Assembly (NCBI GenBank): GCA_011046055.1
Contig: DSBN01000351.1
Coordinates: 1 to 5,511 of the forward strand
Reading direction: 5' to 3'
DNA length: 5,511 nucleotides
DNA from: Sediminispirochaeta sp.
GTDB taxonomy: Bacteria > Spirochaetota > Spirochaetia > DSM-16054 > Sediminispirochaetaceae
The first letter of the stretch is position 1, and the number at the start of each line of letters is the position of its first letter. This document shows positions 1 through 5,511 of the stretch, one piece after another. The notes below the pieces were generated by a model that saw nothing but the letters and a program-made list of their open reading frames with translations, had not been told where the DNA came from and did no database searches. The position numbers and the translations under genes were made by a program.

Positions 1-1139
1 ATATAGTTCCACACTCCCCGCCGGAGATCGCGATCCCAGCTGCCGGTGACTATCTCGTCATCCGACCAAATCCCAGGCCCCCTCATGGAGACGGTGTTGA
101 CCACTCCGTCGTTCTCCCACCATACGGATGGATCCCGTCCGCAGATCGCCGGAAGGTCGGTACGCGAGCCCATATACCTCGCCGCGGGCTTCAAAGCCAG
201 ACTCATCCCCCGCTCCGGTACATGAGCGCTCCCCTCTCCATTCGGGATGGTACGGCTGGTAGCCCAGCTGAAGTAGTAGACCTTCTCCGAAGCGGCGGCC
301 CTCCTGTTCAGCTGGGCCGCCCCCTGGGGACTCAAGTCCCAGTAAGCCAGGTCACGGACCTCCATCCAGTCGCCGCGATGAATTCTTCTTTGGATATAAT
401 CCTCCAAGCTCTCACCCTCCGGCAGCCCCTCCTGCCAGTGCTCAAGCTGCAAGTCGAGAAAAGGCTCCTCCTTCCGCAGACTGGAGAGCAGCAGCAGTTG
501 AGCGGTTATTTTTCTAAAAATGCTCGGATTTCTGAATCGCCCGACCAGAGTCGTACCGTCGTGGGGTGTCGCAACGGTGGTCACGCTCTTCACCCAATCC
601 TTGCCACCTGCAAAAAGGAAGGAGGCTTCTCTGCCCGAGCGCTGACGCTCGGCTTCATCACCGTGCTCCAGCAGCTGCACCAAGAGGCGGGCGGTCTGTC
701 CGCCCATGCTGTGACCGAAGAGATGGACCTGCTTTGACTCGCCCGTCCGCGGGTCAATCTCGCCCCATTCGGGAAAGACTCCAGGGTAGTAGCGTCCGTA
801 CCTACCGTGTCCGGCCTTCGTCGAATGGGCCTCTCCGTAGTCCACCCTCCCCCCCTTGATGAAGGCGTAGAGTTCGCAGGCTCGGTCCCAATTGGATGAA
901 ATCGGTCCCACCCGGGCAGCATGAACCCGGAAACCTCGGTCTCGCAACTCACCTGCAAGATCGACACTGCCTCCCCAATAGGGCAGGTCAAAAATTGCGT
1001 CGCTGCCAAAACCCAGGAAGCCGTGGATCAAAACCACCGGTACCTCACTGCCGCTTTTGGACTCGTCGACACCGTCGCTGAGGCAGGAGAGAAGAGGAAC
1101 GAGGGCAAGGAGCAGTGGAAGAAGTTTTACTTTTGCCAT
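1..1139 (-). CDS. Family I.5 (staphylococcal/Geobacillus-type) lipase, predicted lipoprotein, C-terminus off window
   Basis: This is a triacylglycerol lipase or esterase of the alpha/beta-hydrolase fold; 379 residues are visible without a stop, and the left window edge cuts the C-terminus. Residues 1-19 are a lipoprotein signal: Lys3 and Lys5, a Leu-rich core, then LLSC with Cys19 as the lipidation site. The oxyanion-loop motif HGF is at 39-41. The nucleophile is Ser144 in GHSMGG, the form seen in staphylococcal lipases; Geobacillus enzymes have AHSQGG. The acid is Asp344 in WENDGVVNTVSM. The catalytic His, expected about 40 residues later, is outside. The zinc site that marks this family appears intact: Asp85 in SSNWDRACE, His105 and His111 in AHSTKAGH, and Asp268 in YWDLS. 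Other family landmarks are YWGG (54-57), TPHDGTT (191-197) and RRGVWN (373-378). ATG at 1139 is the only start, since an in-frame TAA lies upstream with no ATG, GTG or TTG between. The gene is divergent from buk. Family assignment is firm; substrate is not known. Confidence 0.93.
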   Translation of the reverse strand, partial: MAKVKLLPLLLALVPLLSCLSDGVDESKSGSEVPVVLIHGFLGFGSDAIFDLPYWGGSVDLAGELRDRGFRVHAARVGPISSNWDRACELYAFIKGGRVDYGEAHSTKAGHGRYGRYYPGVFPEWGEIDPRTGESKQVHLFGHSMGGQTARLLVQLLEHGDEAERQRSGREASFLFAGGKDWVKSVTTVATPHDGTTLVGRFRNPSIFRKITAQLLLLSSLRKEEPFLDLQLEHWQEGLPEGESLEDYIQRRIHRGDWMEVRDLAYWDLSPQGAAQLNRRAAASEKVYYFSWATSRTIPNGEGSAHVPERGMSLALKPAARYMGSRTDLPAICGRDPSVWWENDGVVNTVSMRGPGIWSDDEIVTGSWDRDLRRGVWNY

Positions 1140-1145
1140 ACCAGT

Positions 1146-1174
1146 ATTGTAGCTTAAAAACGGTGCTCTTCCCA
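1146..1174 (-). promoter_or_regulatory. Candidate lipase promoter, possibly giving a leaderless mRNA
   Basis: Reading the minus strand, TACAAT (1151-1146) matches five of six bases of the -10 consensus. Seventeen bases upstream is TGGGAA (1174-1169), a poor -35 with three matches. Six bases (ACTGGT) separate the -10 from the lipase ATG, so transcription would start on or next to the A of the start codon. No purine-rich ribosome binding site lies in the 15 bases before that ATG, which fits a leaderless message. A promoter farther upstream with an unusually weak ribosome binding site remains possible. Confidence 0.4.
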
Positions 1175-1194
1175 GAAGGGGCTGAGCTTATATG

Positions 1195-1223
1195 TTGCCA
1201 ACTCGCCGATCTTGGGCCATAAT
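1195..1223 (+). promoter_or_regulatory. Probable sigma70-type promoter of buk
   Basis: TTGCCA at 1195-1200 (four of six matches to TTGACA, including the TTG) and CATAAT at 1218-1223 (five of six to TATAAT) are separated by exactly 17 bases. The predicted start is near 1230, giving a leader of about 100 bases before buk. It points away from the lipase promoter; the two -35 elements are only about 20 bases apart, so the two genes could share a regulator. Confidence 0.5.
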
Positions 1224-1234
1224 ACACACACTAA

Positions 1235-1264
1235 TATGAAATTGCCTTTAAGGCAATTTTCATA
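1235..1264 (+). promoter_or_regulatory. Near-perfect dyad at the 5' end of the buk leader (operator or mRNA stem-loop)
   Basis: AAATTGCCTT (1239-1248) and AAGGCAATTT (1250-1259) are perfect inverted repeats around a single central T. With T1260 bulged, the pairing continues through TATG (1235-1238) and CATA (1261-1264), for a 14-pair stem. It begins about five bases after the predicted buk start point. As DNA it resembles the binding site of a dimeric repressor placed to block transcription; as RNA it would cap the 5' end of the message. Only four Ts follow and both flanking genes are transcribed away from this region, so an ordinary gene-end terminator is unlikely. Confidence 0.55.
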
Positions 1265-1272
1265 GTTTCGGT

Positions 1273-1287
1273 TGCCGCGAAGCGGCA
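1273..1287 (+). promoter_or_regulatory. Small GC-rich hairpin in the buk leader
   Basis: TGCCGC (1273-1278) and GCGGCA (1282-1287) form a six-pair stem closed by a GAA loop. The core GCGAAGC is a well-known, exceptionally stable mini-hairpin in single-stranded DNA. It lies 30 bases upstream of the buk ribosome binding site and leaves that site free, so it may stabilise the leader instead of blocking translation. No U-run follows, so it is not a terminator. I found no match to a known riboswitch class. Confidence 0.4.
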
Positions 1288-1317
1288 TGAGAGAATCGCA
1301 GGGAAACCACATGGCGT

Positions 1318-1323
1318 AAGGAG
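1318..1323 (+). promoter_or_regulatory. Ribosome binding site of buk
   Basis: AAGGAG sits six bases before the ATG at 1330, a near-consensus site at good spacing. It fixes the buk start, which also agrees with the family's N-terminus. The first two bases of the site belong to the TAA of a possible two-codon reading frame (ATG GCG TAA, 1311-1319). Confidence 0.8.
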
Positions 1324-1329
1324 AAGAGC

Positions 1330-2400
1330 ATGTCCGAAAGAGTTTTAGTTATCAATCCCGGTTCAACTTCGACCAAGATCGCCGTCTTCGAAGGGTCGAA
1401 GGAGATTCTCAACGAGACCATCCGCCACGACGCGGCGGAACTATCCCGTTTTGAATCGATCACCGATCAGTACGATTTTCGATCGGATATAATCAAAGAG
1501 AGCCTCAGCAAAGAGGGAATCGCACCGGACGGTTTCGACGCGGTGATAGGTCGAGGGGGGCTTCTGAAACCCATCCCCGGCGGAGTCTGGGAGGTGAACG
1601 AAAAGATGCGCCAGGACCTCCGGCGCGGCGTCAGTGGTCAGCACGCCAGCAACCTGGGTGGTCTGATCGCCCATGAGATCGCCGAAGCCTCCGGCGCCCC
1701 CAGCCTCATCGCCGACCCGGTGGTGGTGGATGAACTGCATGAACTGGCCCGTCTTTCAGGACACCCTGAGCTGCCCCGGATGTCGATTTTTCACGCCCTC
1801 AATCAAAAGGCCGTAGCCCGGAGGGCCGCCGAAGAGCTGGGTCAGAGCTACGAAGAGACCTCCTTCATTGTGGCTCATATGGGCGGAGGCGTCTCCGTGG
1901 GGGCTCATAAAAACGGCCGGGTCATCGATGTAAACAACGCCCTGAATGGTGAAGGACCTTTCTCACCGGAGCGTTCGGGTACCCTGCCGGCGGGACAGCT
2001 TGTGGAGCTCTGTTTTTCGGGAACCTACGAAAAGAAACAGATAATGAAAATGCTCAAGGGCCAAGGAGGCTTCATGGCCTACTTGGGAACCGCCGACGGA
2101 CGAGAGGTCGAAGAACGTGCTTCCGGAGGGGACAAGGAGGCCCAATTGGTCTTCGAGGCCATGGCCTACCAGGTAGCCAAGGAGATAGGCGCCCTCTCGA
2201 CGGTACTGCGGGGCCGTATCGACGGCATCATTCTCACCGGCGGCTTGGCCTACAGCGAGCATCTGAACGAGATGATCAAAGAGCGGGTAGCTCACCTGGG
2301 GAAGGTCTTGGTGTATCCCGGGGAGGGCGAAATAGAAGCCCTGCGCGACGCGGCTCTCCGCGTGCTGAGAAACGAGACCAAAGCCCAAGAGTACGAGTAG
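1330..2400 (+). CDS. buk: Butyrate kinase
   Basis: This cytoplasmic enzyme of the acetokinase family (ASKHA fold) catalyses butyryl phosphate + ADP = butyrate + ATP, the ATP-yielding last step of butyrate fermentation. At 356 residues it has the usual length. The N-terminal phosphate-binding motif INPGSTSTK (8-16) is textbook Buk. A second glycine-rich segment, AHMGGGVSVG, starts near 182, followed by VIDVNNALNGEGPFSPERSG (198-217), which holds the conserved GPFSPERSG stretch. The adenosine-side motif LTGGLAYS is at 302-309, and the C-terminal YPGEGEIEALRDAALRVL is also family-typical. The promoter, leader hairpins and strong ribosome binding site upstream suggest that it is expressed from its own start. 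Its usual partner, phosphotransbutyrylase (ptb), is not in the window. Some homologues act on branched short-chain acids such as isobutyrate, and this cannot be told from sequence. Identity is otherwise secure. Confidence 0.96.
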   Translation: MSERVLVINPGSTSTKIAVFEGSKEILNETIRHDAAELSRFESITDQYDFRSDIIKESLSKEGIAPDGFDAVIGRGGLLKPIPGGVWEVNEKMRQDLRRGVSGQHASNLGGLIAHEIAEASGAPSLIADPVVVDELHELARLSGHPELPRMSIFHALNQKAVARRAAEELGQSYEETSFIVAHMGGGVSVGAHKNGRVIDVNNALNGEGPFSPERSGTLPAGQLVELCFSGTYEKKQIMKMLKGQGGFMAYLGTADGREVEERASGGDKEAQLVFEAMAYQVAKEIGALSTVLRGRIDGIILTGGLAYSEHLNEMIKERVAHLGKVLVYPGEGEIEALRDAALRVLRNETKAQEYE

Positions 2401-2434
2401 CAGCTCTTTCATAGCCTCTGGTCACTCACTCGAG

Positions 2435-2471
2435 GGGATGCTAAGCATATTCAGCACAAGCAGCGCATCCC
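2435..2471. repeat. Loose inverted repeat between buk and the DUF151 gene
   Basis: GGGATGC (2435-2441) and GCATCCC (2465-2471) are perfect inverted arms seven bases long, separated by 23 bases. It starts 35 bases after the buk stop and could fold at the end of the buk transcript. There is no U-run after the right arm and the loop is long, so a canonical intrinsic terminator is not supported. The remainder of this 144-base gap holds only the candidate promoter and ribosome binding site of the next gene. Confidence 0.25.
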
Positions 2472-2492
2472 ACACAATATACCGCGGTTCTA

Positions 2493-2521
2493 TTGATATA
2501 TGGCCTCAAATACCTTATCCT
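2493..2521 (+). promoter_or_regulatory. Candidate promoter of the DUF151/UVR gene
   Basis: TTGATA (2493-2498, five of six matches) is 17 bases from TATCCT (2516-2521, four of six). Transcription would begin near 2528, just ahead of the ribosome binding site, leaving a leader under 20 bases. The surrounding 2470-2527 is distinctly AT-richer than the genes. The -10 element is mediocre, so the call is tentative. Confidence 0.35.
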
Positions 2522-2535
2522 AAAAAAGGAGTAAG

Positions 2536-2541
2536 AGGTGA
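2536..2541 (+). promoter_or_regulatory. Ribosome binding site of the DUF151/UVR gene
   Basis: AGGTGA, within GAGGTGA, ends three bases before the ATG at 2545 and pairs with the 16S tail in the usual register. A second purine run, AAGGAG at 2526-2531, looks stronger but lies 13 bases from the ATG, which is too far to be the main site. Confidence 0.6.
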
Positions 2542-2544
2542 GCC

Positions 2545-3096
2545 ATGTTAGTTGAAGCAGAAATATGGACGGTGGCGCGGACCGATCAGGGAAACGCGGT
2601 GCTGGTTCGGCCGTTGGGCGCCGAAGTAGCGGTACCGATATTTATCGGCCAGCTGGAGACTCAGTCCATCCTCATCGGTATGGGCAATGTTCCGATGCCG
2701 CGTCCTCTGACTCACGACCTTTTTCTCTCCCTCCTCAAGCAGCTCGAAGTAGAGCTGGAAAGGATCGAGATATCGTCGCTGAAGGAGGGGACTTTTTTTG
2801 CCAAGCTCGTCCTCTCCCACGATGAATCAACGCTCCACATCGACGCCCGCCCATCCGACGCGATGGGTATCGCCGTGAGACACAAGTGCCCCATTTTTAT
2901 CGAAGAATCGGTGGTCGATGAGGCGGGTATTCCACTGAGCTCGATCAGCGAACAGCCAATAGAAACGGAACTCAACCCTGCTCACAAAGAGAAGGAGGAG
3001 TTGGAGAAGCAGCTGGAGGCTGCGGTGGCCGAGGAGAATTACGAGGAGGCCGCTCGTATCCGGGACAAACTCCAAGAGTTGGAAGATAATTCATAA
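2545..3096 (+). CDS. Bifunctional nuclease family protein (DUF151) with C-terminal UVR domain
   Basis: The 183-residue protein has two parts. Residues 1 to about 135 form a DUF151 domain, with VPIFIGQLETQSI (30-42), RPLTHDL (53-59), EGTFFAKLVL (81-90) and HIDARPSDAMGIAVR (98-112) as its conserved stretches; the ARPSDA segment is the family's hallmark. Residues about 146-182 form a charged helical hairpin, with EENYEEAARIRDKLQELE (163-180) matching the UVR motif known from UvrB and UvrC. Plant members of DUF151 have been reported to have DNase and RNase activity, and a mycobacterial member is linked to oxidative stress. The bacterial role is otherwise unclear, so nuclease activity here is by family name only. 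UVR motifs mediate protein contacts, which suggests docking to a partner. The start agrees with the family's usual MLVE N-terminus. The GH13 gene follows after 77 bases with no clear terminator, so co-transcription is possible. Confidence 0.88.
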   Translation: MLVEAEIWTVARTDQGNAVLVRPLGAEVAVPIFIGQLETQSILIGMGNVPMPRPLTHDLFLSLLKQLEVELERIEISSLKEGTFFAKLVLSHDESTLHIDARPSDAMGIAVRHKCPIFIEESVVDEAGIPLSSISEQPIETELNPAHKEKEELEKQLEAAVAEENYEEAARIRDKLQELEDNS

Positions 3097-3162
3097 TACA
3101 GGAATCTTTCAGAGGTCCGTAGAGGCGAAGGACCAATAAAGATAACGCAAAGCAATCACCAC

Positions 3163-3168
3163 TAGGAG
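3163..3168 (+). promoter_or_regulatory. Ribosome binding site of the GH13 gene
   Basis: TAGGAG lies five bases before the ATG at 3174. An in-frame TAG at 3120-3122 closes the frame upstream, and no ATG, GTG or TTG codon lies between, so this site fixes the start. The 77-base gap shows no convincing promoter; a five-base inverted repeat (3114-3118 with 3130-3134) is the only other structure. Confidence 0.7.
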
Positions 3169-3173
3169 TCGGC

Positions 3174-5511
3174 ATGAGCCCTTCGAAGAAACACGGTTTT
3201 CACATCTCCCGATACAGTCGGGAGAAATACGCGGTCAGCGAGAATCTCTTCAGCAAAGAGGGGCATCTGCTCGTTGCGGATTACCCAGCTATAGTAAAAT
3301 TAGCCTCCCAAATCAACGAACAGCGGGACCTGCACAAATATCCGGAAGCCCGGGTCTCCGCCGCCGAACTCTACGCTCTCGGCCTGATCCACGAAATATT
3401 CCACTACATCATAGAGGTCTACCAGGACCAGATCGACAAGGATCTCTTCACCCAACTCAGAGATGAGCTGACCCGGCACTTCGACCAAACTCATATTCTG
3501 CAGCTGGAGGAGTATTTCAAGAAGGACTACAGCACCGGGTCGGATGATCGGGATGTGACTATAGAACCCGAAGGGCCCGAGCTGCTGGAAGAGATCGTAC
3601 TCTTATGGATCACCAACCAGAATCCGGCTATACGCAACTACAAGGAGCTGCTGGACGACACCGCCTTGACCATTGAAACCCCATACCAACAAGTGATCAA
3701 GCGGCTCTATCTGGAGCTGGACCGGTTCCCCTCCGTCGAAGATTCGTCTCTCAACTTGATCGATTTCTTGCTGATCCCCGCCCACGAGGCACCGGAGAGC
3801 TTACTGTCCCAGCTGAACTTCATGGTCACCCGCTGGCGCAAGCTGCTGGGACCCTACGCGGAGCTCCTCATGCGCAGCATAGACTATCTGCGCGAAGAAC
3901 ATCGCCCCGTCTTCCCCCCGGGCCCTGGACCGAGCCGAGAAGCCGACTATCGGTATCTTGAACAGGAGTACGAAGCCTTCAGCCGCGACACCCATTGGAT
4001 GCCCGAGGTAGTCTTGATCGCCAAGAGCACCCTGGTCTGGATGGACCAGCTGAGCAGGCAGTACGGTCGTTCGATTCACCGGATAGACTTGATACCCGAC
4101 GAGGAGCTGGACCTCCTGGCCGAACGAGGTTTCAACGCCCTTTGGCTGATCGGACTCTGGGAACGAAGCGTCGCCTCGAAAACCATCAAACGCTCCTGCG
4201 GCAACCCCGAGGCTGAAGCCTCGGCCTACTCGCTCAAGAGGTACGATATTGCCGAGGAGCTGGGCGGCTGGGAAGCCCTGCAGCAGCTCAAGCTCCGCTG
4301 CGCCCAGCGGGGAATCCGCCTGGCCAGCGACATAGTCCCCAACCACACCGGAATCGACGGCGATTGGGTTTTTGATCATCCCGACTGGTTCCTGCAGCTG
4401 CCCGAGCCCCCCTACCCCTCCTACAGCTACCAGAGCCAAAACCTGTCCCCCCGACCGGACATAGGCGTCTATTTGGAGGACCACTACTACGATCGTACCG
4501 ACGCGGCCCTCACCTTCAAGTGGACCCGCTTTCAAACCGGCGAGACCCGCTATATCTACCACGGAAACGACGGTACCTCCATGCCCTGGAACGACACGGC
4601 CCAGTTGGACTTCCTCAACCCCCAGATGCGGGAAGCTCTGATCCAGACCATCCTCCACGTGGCCCGGAACTTTCCTATTATCCGCTTCGACGCGGCGATG
4701 ACCCTGGCCCGCAAGCACATCCACCGTCTGTGGTATCCCGCTCCCGGCAGTGGCGGAGACATCCCCAGCCGATCCCGTTATGGAATGAGTCAAAATGAGT
4801 TCTACCGACTGATGCCAAAGGAGTTCTGGCGTGAGGTGGTCGACCGAGTAGCGGCGGAAGCGCCGGGCACCCTACTCTTGGCGGAAGCTTTCTGGATGAT
4901 GGAGGGCTTTTTCGTACGAACCTTGGGTATGCACCGCGTCTACAACAGCGCCTTCATGAACATGCTCAAAAACGAAGAGAACGAGAAATACAAGAACACC
5001 GTCAAAAACACCATCAGTTTCGACCCGGAGATTCTCAAGCGATTCGTGAACTTCATGAACAACCCCGATGAGGAGACCGCCGTCGCCCAATTCGGTGATG
5101 GCGACAAGTACTTCGGGGTCTGCACCATGATGGTCACCATGCCCGGACTGCCGATGTTCGGCCACGGTCAGATCGAGGGTTTTCGCGAGAAGTACGGCAT
5201 GGAGTACCGGAAGGCTTACTGGAACGAAAGCCCCAACCAAGCTCTGATCGAGGGGCACTACCACAGGGTCTTTCCGCTGATGAAGAGACGTTACCTGTTC
5301 GCCGATTCGGAAAATTTCCGACTCTTCGACCTCCACCAGGACAACGGAGGGATCAACCACAACGTCTTTGTCTACAGCAACCGAGTCGCCGGAAGAGCCT
5401 CGCTGGTAGCCTACAACAACGCATACCCCTCGGCGGCCGGACGGGTCTGGTACAGCAGCCCCTTCGCGGTGAAAGCCCCCGATGGGAATAAACATGTGGA
5501 AAACACCTCTC
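3174..5511 (+). CDS. Large GH13 alpha-amylase-family protein with long N-terminal extension, C-terminus off window
   Basis: At least 779 residues, open to the right edge. No signal peptide is visible, so the protein is probably cytoplasmic. Residues 1 to about 243 look helical and acidic and resemble no domain I can name. A proline-rich linker (PVFPPGPGP, 245-253) follows, then a further helical stretch leading into the GH13 (beta/alpha)8 barrel: GFNALWLIGLWER (319-331), YSLKRYDI (352-359), region I DIVPNH (386-391), and LDFLNP on the way to region II. Region II RFDAA (504-508) carries the nucleophile Asp506 and its Arg504, and region III LLLAEAFW (567-574) carries the acid/base Glu571. Region IV, FMNNPDEE (627-634), places the third carboxylate at Asp632 but has Pro631 where most members have His. 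A start of a beta-sandwich domain is seen after about 700. The expected role is hydrolysis or transglycosylation of alpha-glucans such as glycogen or maltodextrin; the exact specificity cannot be read. The machinery is complete enough that activity is likely. Confidence 0.88.
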   Translation, partial: MSPSKKHGFHISRYSREKYAVSENLFSKEGHLLVADYPAIVKLASQINEQRDLHKYPEARVSAAELYALGLIHEIFHYIIEVYQDQIDKDLFTQLRDELTRHFDQTHILQLEEYFKKDYSTGSDDRDVTIEPEGPELLEEIVLLWITNQNPAIRNYKELLDDTALTIETPYQQVIKRLYLELDRFPSVEDSSLNLIDFLLIPAHEAPESLLSQLNFMVTRWRKLLGPYAELLMRSIDYLREEHRPVFPPGPGPSREADYRYLEQEYEAFSRDTHWMPEVVLIAKSTLVWMDQLSRQYGRSIHRIDLIPDEELDLLAERGFNALWLIGLWERSVASKTIKRSCGNPEAEASAYSLKRYDIAEELGGWEALQQLKLRCAQRGIRLASDIVPNHTGIDGDWVFDHPDWFLQLPEPPYPSYSYQSQNLSPRPDIGVYLEDHYYDRTDAALTFKWTRFQTGETRYIYHGNDGTSMPWNDTAQLDFLNPQMREALIQTILHVARNFPIIRFDAAMTLARKHIHRLWYPAPGSGGDIPSRSRYGMSQNEFYRLMPKEFWREVVDRVAAEAPGTLLLAEAFWMMEGFFVRTLGMHRVYNSAFMNMLKNEENEKYKNTVKNTISFDPEILKRFVNFMNNPDEETAVAQFGDGDKYFGVCTMMVTMPGLPMFGHGQIEGFREKYGMEYRKAYWNESPNQALIEGHYHRVFPLMKRRYLFADSENFRLFDLHQDNGGINHNVFVYSNRVAGRASLVAYNNAYPSAAGRVWYSSPFAVKAPDGNKHVENTS

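Noticed and set aside
222..1157. Several plus-strand open frames, plus one minus-strand frame at 590-1009, over the lipase gene.
   Set aside because: The minus-strand frame starting at 1139 reads continuously as a family I.5 lipase with its active-site motifs; the others are out-of-frame readings of the same DNA.
1270..1320. Possible riboswitch in the buk leader (stretches such as GCAGGGAAACC recall the c-di-GMP-I class).
   Set aside because: The remaining conserved elements of that class, including the receptor loop partner and the 3' GCAAAGCC-like stretch, are absent, and the spacing does not fit.
1963..2412. Open frame of 149 codons antisense to the end of buk.
   Set aside because: It overlaps conserved butyrate kinase motifs and has no signature or ribosome binding site of its own.
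3114..3134. GGTCC/GGACC inverted repeat after the DUF151/UVR gene as a terminator.
   Set aside because: The stem is only five pairs with an 11-base loop, and no U-run follows.
3801..4793. Open frame of 330 codons on the minus strand opposite the GH13 barrel.
   Set aside because: It lies wholly antisense to conserved GH13 motifs, has a biased Gly/Val/Gln composition with no recognisable domain, and is explained by the codon use of the real gene.
4872..5495. Open frame of 207 codons on the minus strand near the right edge.
   Set aside because: It is antisense to GH13 regions III and IV, is Val- and His-rich, and has no domain signature.

Overview
The window reads as chromosomal DNA of a moderately GC-rich, free-living, fermentative bacterium. 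It holds four protein genes: a lipase on the minus strand cut by the left edge, then butyrate kinase, a DUF151/UVR protein and a large GH13 amylase-family protein on the plus strand, the last cut by the right edge. No RNA genes, insertion sequences or CRISPR arrays are visible. The lipase has a lipoprotein signal with a relaxed lipobox (LLSC). Together with the gene mix this would fit a diderm anaerobe such as a spirochaete, but the taxonomic guess is weak and is inference only.

Layout. Bases 1-1139 (minus) encode 379 residues of a staphylococcal/Geobacillus-type (family I.5) lipase, with catalytic Ser and Asp and all four expected zinc ligands; the C-terminus, including the catalytic His, lies outside. 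Bases 1140-1329 are a divergent control region. It holds a probable lipase promoter whose start point would fall on the lipase ATG, a well-formed sigma70-like promoter for butyrate kinase with 17-base spacing, a near-perfect dyad just downstream of that start point, a second small GC-rich hairpin, a possible two-codon upstream reading frame and a strong ribosome binding site. Bases 1330-2400 are buk. A 144-base gap with a candidate promoter precedes the DUF151/UVR gene (2545-3096). After a further 77 bases the GH13 gene begins at 3174 and stays open to the end of the window (779 codons).

Function. The genes do not form one obvious pathway. The lipase could release fatty acids and glycerol at the cell surface, the GH13 enzyme probably acts on alpha-glucans in the cytoplasm, and butyrate kinase gives ATP from acyl phosphates at the end of fermentation. 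Lipid or glucan use feeding acid-producing fermentation is a plausible but unproven theme. The DUF151/UVR and GH13 genes may share a transcript. The most unusual points are the lipoprotein form and possibly leaderless start of the lipase, the dyad at the buk start, and the GH13 protein's long uncharacterised N-terminal region and Pro in place of the usual His of the NHD motif.
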